Shown piece after piece: positions 1-6,635 of a stretch of DNA of 8,669 nucleotides. Both the position numbers and the translations under genes were made by a program. Under the pieces are notes generated by a model that saw only the letters and a program-made list of their open reading frames with translations, searched no databases and was not told the DNA's origin. Each line of letters begins with the position of its first letter. The stretch's first letter is position 1. Source of the DNA: Thermoplasmatota archaeon. Its GTDB lineage: Archaea > Thermoplasmatota > Penumbrarchaeia > Penumbrarchaeales > Penumbrarchaeaceae. The stretch is from the NCBI GenBank assembly GCA_030600725.1, contig JAUVLN010000073.1, positions 1 through 8,669 on the forward strand. Direction: 5' to 3'.

Positions 1-2385
1 GAGCCCCTTCTTGTAACATGATTTGACGAAACCCTTCGCAGCAGCACCCAGATCGTTGGGTTTGAAGTGGGGAAGGGTCCTGCCCTGATACCCCCTGCTT
101 ATCCTCTGACCCCTGACCGCCTGCTGACCAATGGACCCGGACATCTGCGAGAGGTTCAGCATAGAACCCCTGGCTCCGGATCTGGCCATCAATACAGCAG
201 AGTTCTTCAATCCAAGATACTTTGACGCTATCTGACCCGCACCATCCCTTGCACGTCCCAGCTCCCTCATAGCCTCCACCTCTAGCGTCTCCTTCAGAGT
301 CCTGCCAGGATGGGGTTCCAGCTGCTTCGAGTTATATTTCTGGACGTACATATCCACCTTCCTCTCCGCCTCGTCCAGCCTGTCGGATATCCGAAGTTTG
401 GCCTCCTCCGGGATATCCTCCTCGTCGATACCGGTTGAAAATCCCATCAGACTGATGGCGTTGATGGCCAATCTCGTCGCATCGTCGAGGAACTGCCGTC
501 CCCTGTCGGACCCGTAGTCCCTGACCACCTTCTCCAGCAGCTTTCCCTTGAAAGCTCCCACGGATACCTCATCGATCGGACCGGATATCAGCTTGGAATG
601 CCCCTCCTCATTCACCTCTATCCGGACCAGGGAATCGAAGTTATGCTCGGCATCATCGGCCGGATTATATATGGATGAATTGTACTCCATAGTGAGACCA
701 TCCGGCATGATAAGCGAGAAGATGGATTTCCCGCTCCACAGCGGGGTTCCGTTATAACCGATAATGTCTGGCTCGGGAAGGGGACCGTCATATGAGGTCT
801 TGGTCAGCAGGTGATAGGCCTCATCGGCCGGGAACATCTGCATCCCGTGGGTCAGGATGAAATTCCCGGAGATATGGTCATGTATGGCGCCGATGACCGG
901 TCCTCCGAACCTGGGGGAGAGTATCTGCTCCTGCACCCTCATGATGATCTTCGCCTCTGCCCTGGCCTCTTCTCCCTGTATACAGTGAAGGTTCATCTCA
1001 TCACCGTCGAAATCGGCGTTGTACGGGGGACAGTTTGGCAGATTAAGCCTGAAGGTCTTTCCTCCCATCACCCTCACCTCGTGTCCCATCATGGACATTC
1101 TGTGGAGGGAGGGCTGTCTGTTGAACAGAACTATGTCACCATCCATCAGGTGCCTCTCCACGATGAAGCCCACCTGGAGCCTCTCCAGGAGGTTCTCCTT
1201 GTTCCTTTCGGTGATGCGGAGCCTCTGTCCGTCTGGCCTGATAACGTAATTCGCACCGGGGTGGTTCTCCGGCCCCCTTATGACAAACTCCTTCACCTGT
1301 TCGAAGTTGTACTCGTTTATCCTCATTGGGACGCTCAATTCCATGGCGATGGGTAAGGGGACCCCAACCTCGTTGATGGATATGTAGGGGTCCGGTGAGA
1401 TCACCGTCCTGGCGGAGAAGTTCACCCTCTTTCCCGAAAGGTTAGATCTGAACCTTCCCTCCTTTCCCTTCAGCCTCTGTGCGAGGGTCTTGAGGGGCCT
1501 TCCGGACCTGTGTCTCGCCGGGGGTATCCCGGAGGTCTGATTGTTGAAATAGGTGGTAACATGATACTGAAGAAGCTCCCATAGATCCTCCACAATGAGC
1601 TGTGGTGCACCGCTGTCCCTGTTCTCCTGGAGCCTCTGATTGATCCTGAGGACATCCACCAACTTGTGTGTCAGATCATCTTCCGATCTGTCTCCCGACT
1701 CGAGGGTTATCGAAGGGCGGACCGTTACGGGAGGGACGGGCAGTGAGGTCAGGATCATCCACTCCGGTCTTGCCACCTTGGGATTTATGCCCAGGAAAAC
1801 CAGGTGCTCGTCCGGTATCCTCTCCAACCTCTCACGGATCTCCTTGGGGGTCAGCTTGTGCCCCTCCTCCCTGTAGGTGGTCGGTTTGTCAAGGCTTATC
1901 TTCTTCATCTCCTCTCCGCAGTAAGGGCACTGGCCAACGGATATTGAGTCGGACCTGACCTTGGATGAGAGGCTCAGGAAAAGGAAGGGATTTTCGGAGA
2001 TCTTACCGATCTTCTCTATCTTTTGCCTCACCTTGTCCTGCCTCTCCTGTGTGAGTTTGATCTTACCGCAGGACCTGCAGGTCGCCGAGAGCATCTCCTT
2101 GATCATCTTGGTGTATCCCTCATGGATCACGGGCATTGCCAGGTCTATGTGTCCAAAATGGCCAGGGCACTCATCCACCTTCCTGCCACATGTCTTGCAC
2201 TTGAGGCCAGGTTCGATTACACCGAGCCTGGGGTCCATGAGACCCATATCGATCGGGAAACCGTCGTCATCATACGTGTCCGCGGTAATGATCTTGGTCG
2301 CGGACATGTTCCTGATCTCATCAGGAGAGAGGAGGGCGAACTGGATCTTGCCGATCTTCTTTGGGATATACTGATAGTGTACCAT
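1..2385 (-). CDS. rpoA1: DNA-directed RNA polymerase subunit A' (Rpo1N), C-terminus cut off by window edge
   Basis: Largest catalytic part of archaeal RNA polymerase, homologous to the N-terminal two thirds of bacterial beta' and Rpb1. I translated 795 open codons with no stop. Visible motifs: N-terminal zinc site C63, C66, C73, H76 in CPGHFGHI; a second cysteine set C103/C106 and C153/C156; the RSNLSGKRVNFSARTVI segment at 313-329; the catalytic Mg loop NADFDGD at 456-462 with D458, D460 and D462; and the funnel-side conserved block beginning NLSQMSGSIGQQAVRGQR near 744. The window ends just before the expected bridge helix, so roughly the last 85-100 residues are missing (family length about 880, from memory). 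The ATG at 2385 is the only reasonable start: a stop (TGA) lies just upstream in frame and GGAGGTG sits 6 nt before it. It follows the rpoB stop by 12 nt, and the Shine-Dalgarno site overlaps that stop codon. No intein interrupts the visible motifs. Confidence 0.97.
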   Translation of the reverse strand, partial: MVHYQYIPKKIGKIQFALLSPDEIRNMSATKIITADTYDDDGFPIDMGLMDPRLGVIEPGLKCKTCGRKVDECPGHFGHIDLAMPVIHEGYTKMIKEMLSATCRSCGKIKLTQERQDKVRQKIEKIGKISENPFLFLSLSSKVRSDSISVGQCPYCGEEMKKISLDKPTTYREEGHKLTPKEIRERLERIPDEHLVFLGINPKVARPEWMILTSLPVPPVTVRPSITLESGDRSEDDLTHKLVDVLRINQRLQENRDSGAPQLIVEDLWELLQYHVTTYFNNQTSGIPPARHRSGRPLKTLAQRLKGKEGRFRSNLSGKRVNFSARTVISPDPYISINEVGVPLPIAMELSVPMRINEYNFEQVKEFVIRGPENHPGANYVIRPDGQRLRITERNKENLLERLQVGFIVERHLMDGDIVLFNRQPSLHRMSMMGHEVRVMGGKTFRLNLPNCPPYNADFDGDEMNLHCIQGEEARAEAKIIMRVQEQILSPRFGGPVIGAIHDHISGNFILTHGMQMFPADEAYHLLTKTSYDGPLPEPDIIGYNGTPLWSGKSIFSLIMPDGLTMEYNSSIYNPADDAEHNFDSLVRIEVNEEGHSKLISGPIDEVSVGAFKGKLLEKVVRDYGSDRGRQFLDDATRLAINAISLMGFSTGIDEEDIPEEAKLRISDRLDEAERKVDMYVQKYNSKQLEPHPGRTLKETLEVEAMRELGRARDGAGQIASKYLGLKNSAVLMARSGARGSMLNLSQMSGSIGQQAVRGQRISRGYQGRTLPHFKPNDLGAAAKGFVKSCYKKGL

Positions 2386-2391
2386 TCATCA

Positions 2392-2398
2392 CACCTCC
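2392..2398 (-). promoter_or_regulatory. Shine-Dalgarno site of rpoA1
   Basis: GGAGGTG on the minus strand, 6 nt before the ATG at 2385. It begins inside the TAG stop of rpoB, so ribosomes ending rpoB finish directly on the rpoA1 initiation site. This is a plain arrangement for translational coupling of two subunits made in equal amounts. Confidence 0.85.
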
Positions 2399-5300
2399 TA
2401 GTTCAGGTCCTCCAGGTGAAGCCTCATGGCCACACACATGGATTTCAACTCATCCATCAACAGCTTGAACGCATAGCTCGTCTGTACGGGGTGAATGTCA
2501 CCGGTCTCACCACATACAGGACACCTAAGTGCGCCCCTCTTGTCAAGCATGGCCACGTTGCCGCACTTCGGGTTGCCGCAGACGTATTCGATCGTACCGT
2601 CCGACTCGTCGAGGAGACGATCCTTGATCACCATTGAAACGCCGTGGGCGATCAGGCAGTCCCTCTCCATCTCACCGAACCTGAGACCGCCCTGTCTCGA
2701 GCGTCCCTCGGTCGGCTGTCTTGTCAGGATCTGGACCGGCCCCCTCGACCTGACGTGCATCTTTCCGGACACCATATGGTGCAGTTTCTGGTAGAAGATG
2801 ACCCCCTTGAAGATGTCGGCAATAAGTTTCTTACCCGTGAAGGGGTCGTACATGGTCTCCTTACCGGTATGCTTGAAGCCCAGTTCCATGAGCTCCCTCC
2901 TCAGGTCGTCCTCCTTCTCTCCCGAGAAGGCGGTCCCGTCTATGGTCCTTCCTTCCATGGACCCCACCTTGCCGCCGATCATCTCGAGAACGTGGGCCAC
3001 GGTCATACGGGACGGGATGGCGTGGGGATTTGTGACGAGGTCGGGCATGATGCCCTCCTCGTTGAAGGGCATATCCTCCGGCTCGGTTAAGAGGCCGATA
3101 ACGCCCTTCTGTCCGTGCCTTGATGCGAACTTGTCCCCCACCTCGGGGATCTTCTCGCTCCTTACCGTTACCTTTACCAGCTTGAGTCCGTTCTCCGATT
3201 CTGTAACCATGACCGTATCCACGTAACCGGCCTCACGGGGCCTCACCGTCAGTGATGTCTCCCTTCTCCTCCTTGGGGTCAGGAAATCAGTGTGCTCCTC
3301 GAGGAAACGGGGAGGTGATGTCCTGCCGATCAGAACGTCCTTGCCCATAACCTCGAACTCGGGTGAGATGATCCCATCCTCGTCCAGGTTGTCGTAGGAG
3401 TTCTCTGCCCTGGAACCCATGACCTCGGGGCCAGGTGTCTCGATCCGGTCCTCCTGACCGCCTGGATACCTACGTTCCTCTACAGAATACGTCCTTATGA
3501 ACGTTGACCTACCCAATCCCCGGTCTATTGAGGCCCTGTTGAATATCAGGGCATCCTCCATGTTGTATCCCTGATATGACATCACGGCGACCACGTAGTT
3601 CTGTCCCGCAGGCCTCCTGTTGAGGTTGACGAACTCCATCGTCTTTGTCTGGACCATTGCCTTCTGCGGATAATGCAGAAGATGCGACATCGTGTCGCAC
3701 CTGATCCTGTAATTGGATGTCGAAAGACCCAGAGACTGTTTGGCCATCCCTGATCCCATTGTGATCCTCGGAGAGGAATTGTGTTCCGGATAGCATACGA
3801 GTCCGGAACAGGCACCGAGTATGACCATCGGGTCGATCTCCATATGTGTGTTGTCCGAGGTCAGGGAATCCTCGTCAACGGCAATGAATAGGTCCTCTTC
3901 CTCCTCGGCGTCGATATACTCCGCGATCCCCTGGTGGACCAGGTCATCCCAGCTCAGCTTCCCCCCATTCACATCTGCCCTCTTCTTTTCCGTGAGCAGG
4001 AGCTTGCCCCTCTCCACGACGAAGAGGGGCCTCCTTACACGACCGTCGTCGCAGTTGATTATGACCGAGTTGATGTGCTTGTTGTGACGAATGTTGATCT
4101 CGTTGGATTTCTCCTGAGGCATTGCGAGGAAACCCTGCCTCCTCCTCTTCCTCATCGAGTCCACAAGTCCAACGGGATCATGGTGAACGCCAATGAGGTT
4201 GCCATTGAGATACACCCTCGCCTCGTCGGTCAGCTCCTTCTCGATCCTTCTGACCCCCATGTCGAAGAGGGTGGATTCAAGCTTCCTCTCATCGTAGCCC
4301 TCCGATACATCGACCACCAGGGCAAGGTTCTTCACCAGGCCGCAGTTCTGGCCCTCAGGGGTCTCGTTGGGACATAGCCGGCCCCACTGGGTTGGATGAA
4401 GGTCCCTCGCCTCGAAATGTGGCTGAGACCTTGTAAGGGGCGAGGTGATCCTCCTCAAATGCGATATCGTCGACATATTGCATGTCCTATCCAGAAGCTG
4501 AGATACACCATCCCTTCCGCCCACCCAGTTACCCGTGGCAAGGGCGTGAATTATCCTCTGGCTCAGGACATCGGGCCTGATCGCCGAGGATATGCGGAGC
4601 TTCCTCTTCCTTGTGATCGTCCTCTCCAGCTGATATTTGAGGTCCTTCATCAGGGACGTGATGGCAACCCGGAACAGGTCCTCCATCAGATCCCCTGCGA
4701 GGGAGATCCTCTTGTTGGCATAGTGATCCTTATCATCCCTCTCACGAAGTCCCAGCTTGAGCTCCAGGACCGATCTTGCGATCCTTCCGAGGTATATCGC
4801 CTTCTTGATCCTCTGGTCCCTGTGATCTCCAAGGTGCGGAAGAAGGGACTTGTCGATTATCGACTCCACCTTCTTCTCCCTGAACTCCTTGGCCTGTCCG
4901 GTGGCAAACTTCTTCTCCAGGTAGTTGAGCGAATCCTCGGTAACATACACACCATATGCCTCGGAACACTCCTCCAGATTTGCGAATATCGTATTGTTCA
5001 TCCTCTCATCCGAGACGATCGCTTTTGCGATATCCTCATCCGTATCCATTCCCAGGGCCTTCATCAGGATCATCAGGGGTATCTGGGCGGGAGCTGCGGG
5101 AACGGACACCATAAGTATGCCGTCCTTCTTCAGCTCCACGGAGGTAAGCGCCCTGAAACCCTCCCTCTGCGAGAACACCTTTGCGACCGGTCTGGGGGTG
5201 CCATACTTCTCCTCCCACTCGACGAGCACCCTGTTGGGTGACAGGTCTTCAAGGGAGATCAGGGATCTCTCCGTGCCGTTGATGATGAAATATCCGCCTG

Positions 5301-5811
5301 GGTCCAGCGGGTCCTCACCGGAATCCTGCAGCGCCTTATCGTACTGTTCTTGAGACAGGTTCCTCTCCTGAGACATCATCTCGGGGTGGAGGTTGCATCT
5401 CTTTGACTTGATCATGATCGGGAGATCGCCGATCTTCACCTTCTCTGGCTCCCTGTCCATGCCGTTCTCGATTATCGTGAACTCGAGGAATATGGGGGCC
5501 GAATAGGTGAGGTCCCTGAGCCTCGCCTCCAGGGGAGTGTGCTCGTGGGTGGCACCATTGGCCTCTTTCACGATCGGGTTTCCGACCGTAATCCTTCCCA
5601 GTTTTACATCTATGCTCTCCTCATCGAGCTTGTCAACATCCAGGCGGATGAGTCCACGTTCGTTGTCGACCTCTCCTATCCTGATCGAATCGATTATCCT
5701 CTGCATCCTGGACTTGGGATTATCGTGGGTAGGCAGAAAATCGTTGAACGATGCAAGCTGATGGTTGATTATGTTCCTGCTCCTGAAAAAGGCCTCTACA
5801 ATATCTTTCAA
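2398..5811 (-). CDS. rpoB: DNA-directed RNA polymerase subunit B (Rpo2), unsplit
   Basis: Second-largest RNA polymerase subunit, homologous to bacterial beta and Rpb2. With the start chosen here it is 1137 residues. Motifs in this numbering: the lobe signature FIINGTERSLI; the fork region ending in CPNETPEG at 480; YQGYNMEDALIFNR around 751; the active-site basic motif DKFASRHGQKG at 893-903; RQPTEGRSRQGGLRFGEMERD near the C-terminus; and a C-terminal zinc site of C1078, C1083, C1097 and C1100. The B'/B'' boundary is uninterrupted. The start is uncertain. The frame stays open to a TTG at 5871 with an in-frame ATG at 5859, but those extra 16-20 residues are AT-rich and read as an odd hydrophobic run (EIIFIFIKGG). 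I prefer TTG at 5811: it has GGTGGT 3 nt upstream and gives MKDIVEAFF, close to the short N-termini of archaeal RpoB proteins. Function is certain; the start is about 60 percent sure. Confidence 0.97.
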   Translation of the reverse strand: MKDIVEAFFRSRNIINHQLASFNDFLPTHDNPKSRMQRIIDSIRIGEVDNERGLIRLDVDKLDEESIDVKLGRITVGNPIVKEANGATHEHTPLEARLRDLTYSAPIFLEFTIIENGMDREPEKVKIGDLPIMIKSKRCNLHPEMMSQERNLSQEQYDKALQDSGEDPLDPGGYFIINGTERSLISLEDLSPNRVLVEWEEKYGTPRPVAKVFSQREGFRALTSVELKKDGILMVSVPAAPAQIPLMILMKALGMDTDEDIAKAIVSDERMNNTIFANLEECSEAYGVYVTEDSLNYLEKKFATGQAKEFREKKVESIIDKSLLPHLGDHRDQRIKKAIYLGRIARSVLELKLGLRERDDKDHYANKRISLAGDLMEDLFRVAITSLMKDLKYQLERTITRKRKLRISSAIRPDVLSQRIIHALATGNWVGGRDGVSQLLDRTCNMSTISHLRRITSPLTRSQPHFEARDLHPTQWGRLCPNETPEGQNCGLVKNLALVVDVSEGYDERKLESTLFDMGVRRIEKELTDEARVYLNGNLIGVHHDPVGLVDSMRKRRRQGFLAMPQEKSNEINIRHNKHINSVIINCDDGRVRRPLFVVERGKLLLTEKKRADVNGGKLSWDDLVHQGIAEYIDAEEEEDLFIAVDEDSLTSDNTHMEIDPMVILGACSGLVCYPEHNSSPRITMGSGMAKQSLGLSTSNYRIRCDTMSHLLHYPQKAMVQTKTMEFVNLNRRPAGQNYVVAVMSYQGYNMEDALIFNRASIDRGLGRSTFIRTYSVEERRYPGGQEDRIETPGPEVMGSRAENSYDNLDEDGIISPEFEVMGKDVLIGRTSPPRFLEEHTDFLTPRRRRETSLTVRPREAGYVDTVMVTESENGLKLVKVTVRSEKIPEVGDKFASRHGQKGVIGLLTEPEDMPFNEEGIMPDLVTNPHAIPSRMTVAHVLEMIGGKVGSMEGRTIDGTAFSGEKEDDLRRELMELGFKHTGKETMYDPFTGKKLIADIFKGVIFYQKLHHMVSGKMHVRSRGPVQILTRQPTEGRSRQGGLRFGEMERDCLIAHGVSMVIKDRLLDESDGTIEYVCGNPKCGNVAMLDKRGALRCPVCGETGDIHPVQTSYAFKLLMDELKSMCVAMRLHLEDLN

Positions 5812-5864
5812 AGTACCACCTTTGATAAAAATGAATATGATTTCGTCTGAATTCCACATGTCAT
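5808..5864 (-). CDS. Possible 18-codon leader peptide between rpoH and rpoB
   Basis: An ATG at 5864 opens 18 codons (MTCGIQTKSYSFLSKVVL) and ends in TGA at 5810-5808. It is out of frame with rpoB. GGGGTGG lies 7 nt upstream of the ATG, at good Shine-Dalgarno spacing, just after the rpoH stop. Its TGA overlaps the proposed rpoB TTG start as TTGA, a typical translational-coupling arrangement. The peptide matches no family I know. It may be a chance frame in a 71-nt junction, or the Shine-Dalgarno site may serve the rpoB ATG at 5859. Low confidence as a real gene. Confidence 0.25.
   Translation of the reverse strand: MTCGIQTKSYSFLSKVVL
5815..5820 (-). promoter_or_regulatory. Shine-Dalgarno site that decides the rpoB start
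   Basis: GGTGGT on the minus strand, 3 nt before the TTG at 5811. Measured from the GGTG core the gap is 5 nt; the equivalent gap is 6 nt for rpoA1 and rpoH. The alternative rpoB starts fit less well: the ATG at 5859 is 13 nt from the nearest GGTG and the TTG at 5871 overlaps that same site. Confidence 0.55.
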
Positions 5865-5882
5865 GTCTCAACCACCCCTTGA

Positions 5883-6164
5883 TCAGTATATCGGCTTGTC
5901 CTCTATCACAAGGCGGTAATAATGGTAGACACCGGCTGTCGGGCTTTCACGTTCGATCCTTATCACATCACCGATTTGTATCTGGTCCTTTCCCTCCTTC
6001 TTGTACTGTTGGGATAATGCCTTGACGCATGGATCTATGATCAGCATCTTGGGAAGCTGGTTCTTGTTTATATTAAATTTTTCCAGTAAGGCTGCAGTCT
6101 CCTTCTCTGTCGCCAGGGAGTGGCGCGGTACCATATGGTTCTCGAACACATTGAATCTGGGCAT
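5883..6164 (-). CDS. rpoH: DNA-directed RNA polymerase subunit H (Rpo5)
   Basis: Small archaeal RNA polymerase subunit, equivalent to the C-terminal domain of eukaryotic Rpb5; it binds the jaw side of subunit A' and helps assembly. The 93 residues show the family pattern: FNVFENHMVPRHSL at the N-terminus, the LLEKFNINKNQLPKML segment, DPCVKAL, and the signature RIERESPTAGVYHYYR near the C-terminus. Most archaeal RpoH proteins are about 75-85 residues. The extra length here comes from a polar, lysine- and glutamine-rich stretch after DPCVKAL (about residues 51-60) and a short EDKPIY tail. The ATG at 6164 has GGAGGT 7 nt upstream. The rpoB reading frame follows closely, so rpoH heads the polymerase operon. 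The tRNA-Lys gene ends 62 nt before its start. Confidence 0.96.
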   Translation of the reverse strand: MPRFNVFENHMVPRHSLATEKETAALLEKFNINKNQLPKMLIIDPCVKALSQQYKKEGKDQIQIGDVIRIERESPTAGVYHYYRLVIEDKPIY

Positions 6165-6226
6165 TTGGGGGACCTCCGGGCATATCTCTGGTAGCGGGAA
6201 TATCGCCAGATGCGAGAACAGAATAG
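6165..6226 (-). other. Leader between tRNA-Lys and rpoH
   Basis: 62 nt holding the rpoH Shine-Dalgarno site (GGAGGT at 6172-6177) and a short T-rich patch just after the tRNA. The tRNA gene does not encode CCA; its discriminator G is followed by CTA. I see no convincing TATA box here. That leaves either transcription through the tRNA into rpoH or a weak promoter inside the tRNA gene. Confidence 0.5.
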
Positions 6227-6341
6227 CGGGTCCGAGGGGATTCGAACCCCCGGCCGTCCGGTTAAAAGCCGGACGCTCTTTCTAGGGAAAGCGGCAGCTA
6301 TAATCCCACCAGTCGTTCCTACCTAGCTAAGCTACGGACCC
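6227..6341 (-). tRNA. tRNA-Lys(UUU) with a D-arm intron
   Basis: On the minus strand the 7-bp acceptor GGGTCCG/CGGACCC, discriminator G, T arm GGGGG-TTCGAAT-CCCCT and anticodon arm TCCGG-CTTTTAA-CCGGA are intact. The anticodon at 34-36 is TTT, so lysine. T8, A14, G15, G18-G19 and C48 are as expected. The D arm is broken: GCTT plus the loop AGCTAGGTA is followed by about 40 nt of foreign sequence before GAGC-G resumes. Removing it gives a normal 74-75-nt tRNA with the D stem GCTT/GAGC. The anticodon loop itself has no intron. CCA is not encoded. The RNA decodes AAA and, by wobble, AAG. It lies 62 nt before rpoH on the same strand. Confidence 0.93.
6280..6319 (-). other. Intron in the D arm of tRNA-Lys (ends uncertain by about 1 nt)
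   Basis: About 40-41 nt inserted between position 21 and position 22/23 of the tRNA. Exon 1 CTAGG (D loop) can pair with CCTAG near the 3' end of the insert. That leaves a 3-nt bulge TAG at the 5' junction and a 3-nt bulge AAA at the 3' junction. GAA just inside the first bulge can pair with TTC next to the helix. This resembles a relaxed bulge-helix-bulge, the substrate of archaeal tRNA splicing endonuclease. Cutting each bulge between its second and third nt gives an intron at 6280-6319 and leaves A at position 21. A 41-nt intron fits the mature tRNA equally well. On the 5' strand AG (14-15) stays unpaired, so the motif is not strict. Confidence 0.75.
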
Positions 6342-6395
6342 AAAATTTATCATTCCCACTATCTGACAAGTCCAGAACGAACCGTGCATAAGCGA

Positions 6396-6410
6396 TTTTA
6401 TATTTATAAG
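6396..6410 (-). promoter_or_regulatory. TATA-box promoter for tRNA-Lys and possibly the rpo operon
   Basis: CTTATAAATATAAAA on the minus strand, preceded by the purine-rich GTAGAAA, which suits a TFB-recognition element. Usual archaeal spacing puts the transcription start about 25 nt downstream, near 6378, giving a leader of about 35 nt before the tRNA. It is the best promoter-like sequence between purM and rpoA1. No second clear TATA box separates the tRNA from rpoH. Confidence 0.6.
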
Positions 6411-6498
6411 TTTCTACAATCCAGGCCTTTTTCCCCCTTATGATGGGATCGGCGGGATCCGTACTGCATTTGCCCTTCCAATTGAAACATCCCCCATC

Positions 6499-6511
6499 AA
6501 AAAAAGCAAAA
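6499..6511 (-). terminator. Probable poly-T terminator after purM
   Basis: TTTTGCTTTTTTT on the minus strand, 125 nt after the purM stop. Archaeal RNA polymerase terminates on T-runs in the non-template strand without needing a strong hairpin, so two clustered runs (4 and 7 T) are a plausible end for the map-purM transcript. It lies upstream of the tRNA promoter, which separates the two transcription units. Confidence 0.5.
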
Positions 6512-6635
6512 GTGTTATTAAGGTTCCATTACATGTATGCTCGTTCCTGAATCTGACATATCCAAGGATTGAGTTGAGGGTATGCTATATACCTAGGTAA
6601 GTCCAGGGAACGATGTGGTCGAGATCTTTGTTCTC

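Larger units (their letters stand above)
6342..6635. other. Intergenic region between purM and tRNA-Lys
   Basis: 294 bp more AT-rich than its neighbours. Going leftward on the minus strand it holds: a perfect 10-bp palindrome TACCTAGGTA at 6590-6599; a 5-bp hairpin GGTAT/ATACC at 6579-6593; the T-rich probable purM terminator at 6499-6511; a second 5-bp hairpin GGATC/GATCC at 6446-6460; and the TATA box at 6396-6410. Several short sequences recur within it and in the tRNA 5' half (see findings). I see no supported protein gene. Confidence 0.7.

Noticed and set aside
811..5241. Long plus-strand open frames opposite rpoA1 and rpoB, for example 811-1356, 2023-2637 and 4396-5241
   Set aside because: They lie wholly antisense to highly conserved polymerase genes, have no recognisable domains, and arise from the GC-rich codon use of the true strand.
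2398..5811. Split rpoB (B''/B') or an intein in rpoB or rpoA1
   Set aside because: Both frames run without interruption through the catalytic motifs where splits or inteins usually occur.
6396..6412. Plus-strand promoter from the near-symmetrical TATA sequence
   Set aside because: TTATATTTATAA could be read both ways, but no plus-strand gene follows; the frame at 6615-6914 is antisense to purM.
6404..6490. 28-codon minus-strand frame starting at ATG 6490 in the purM-tRNA gap
   Set aside because: No properly spaced ribosome site, no family resemblance, and its 3' end runs into the TATA box of the tRNA promoter. A frame of this length is expected by chance.
6436..6500. Possible C/D-box guide RNA around ATGATGG and TTGATGG
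   Set aside because: The C-box matches are imperfect and no CTGA D box lies at a fitting distance.
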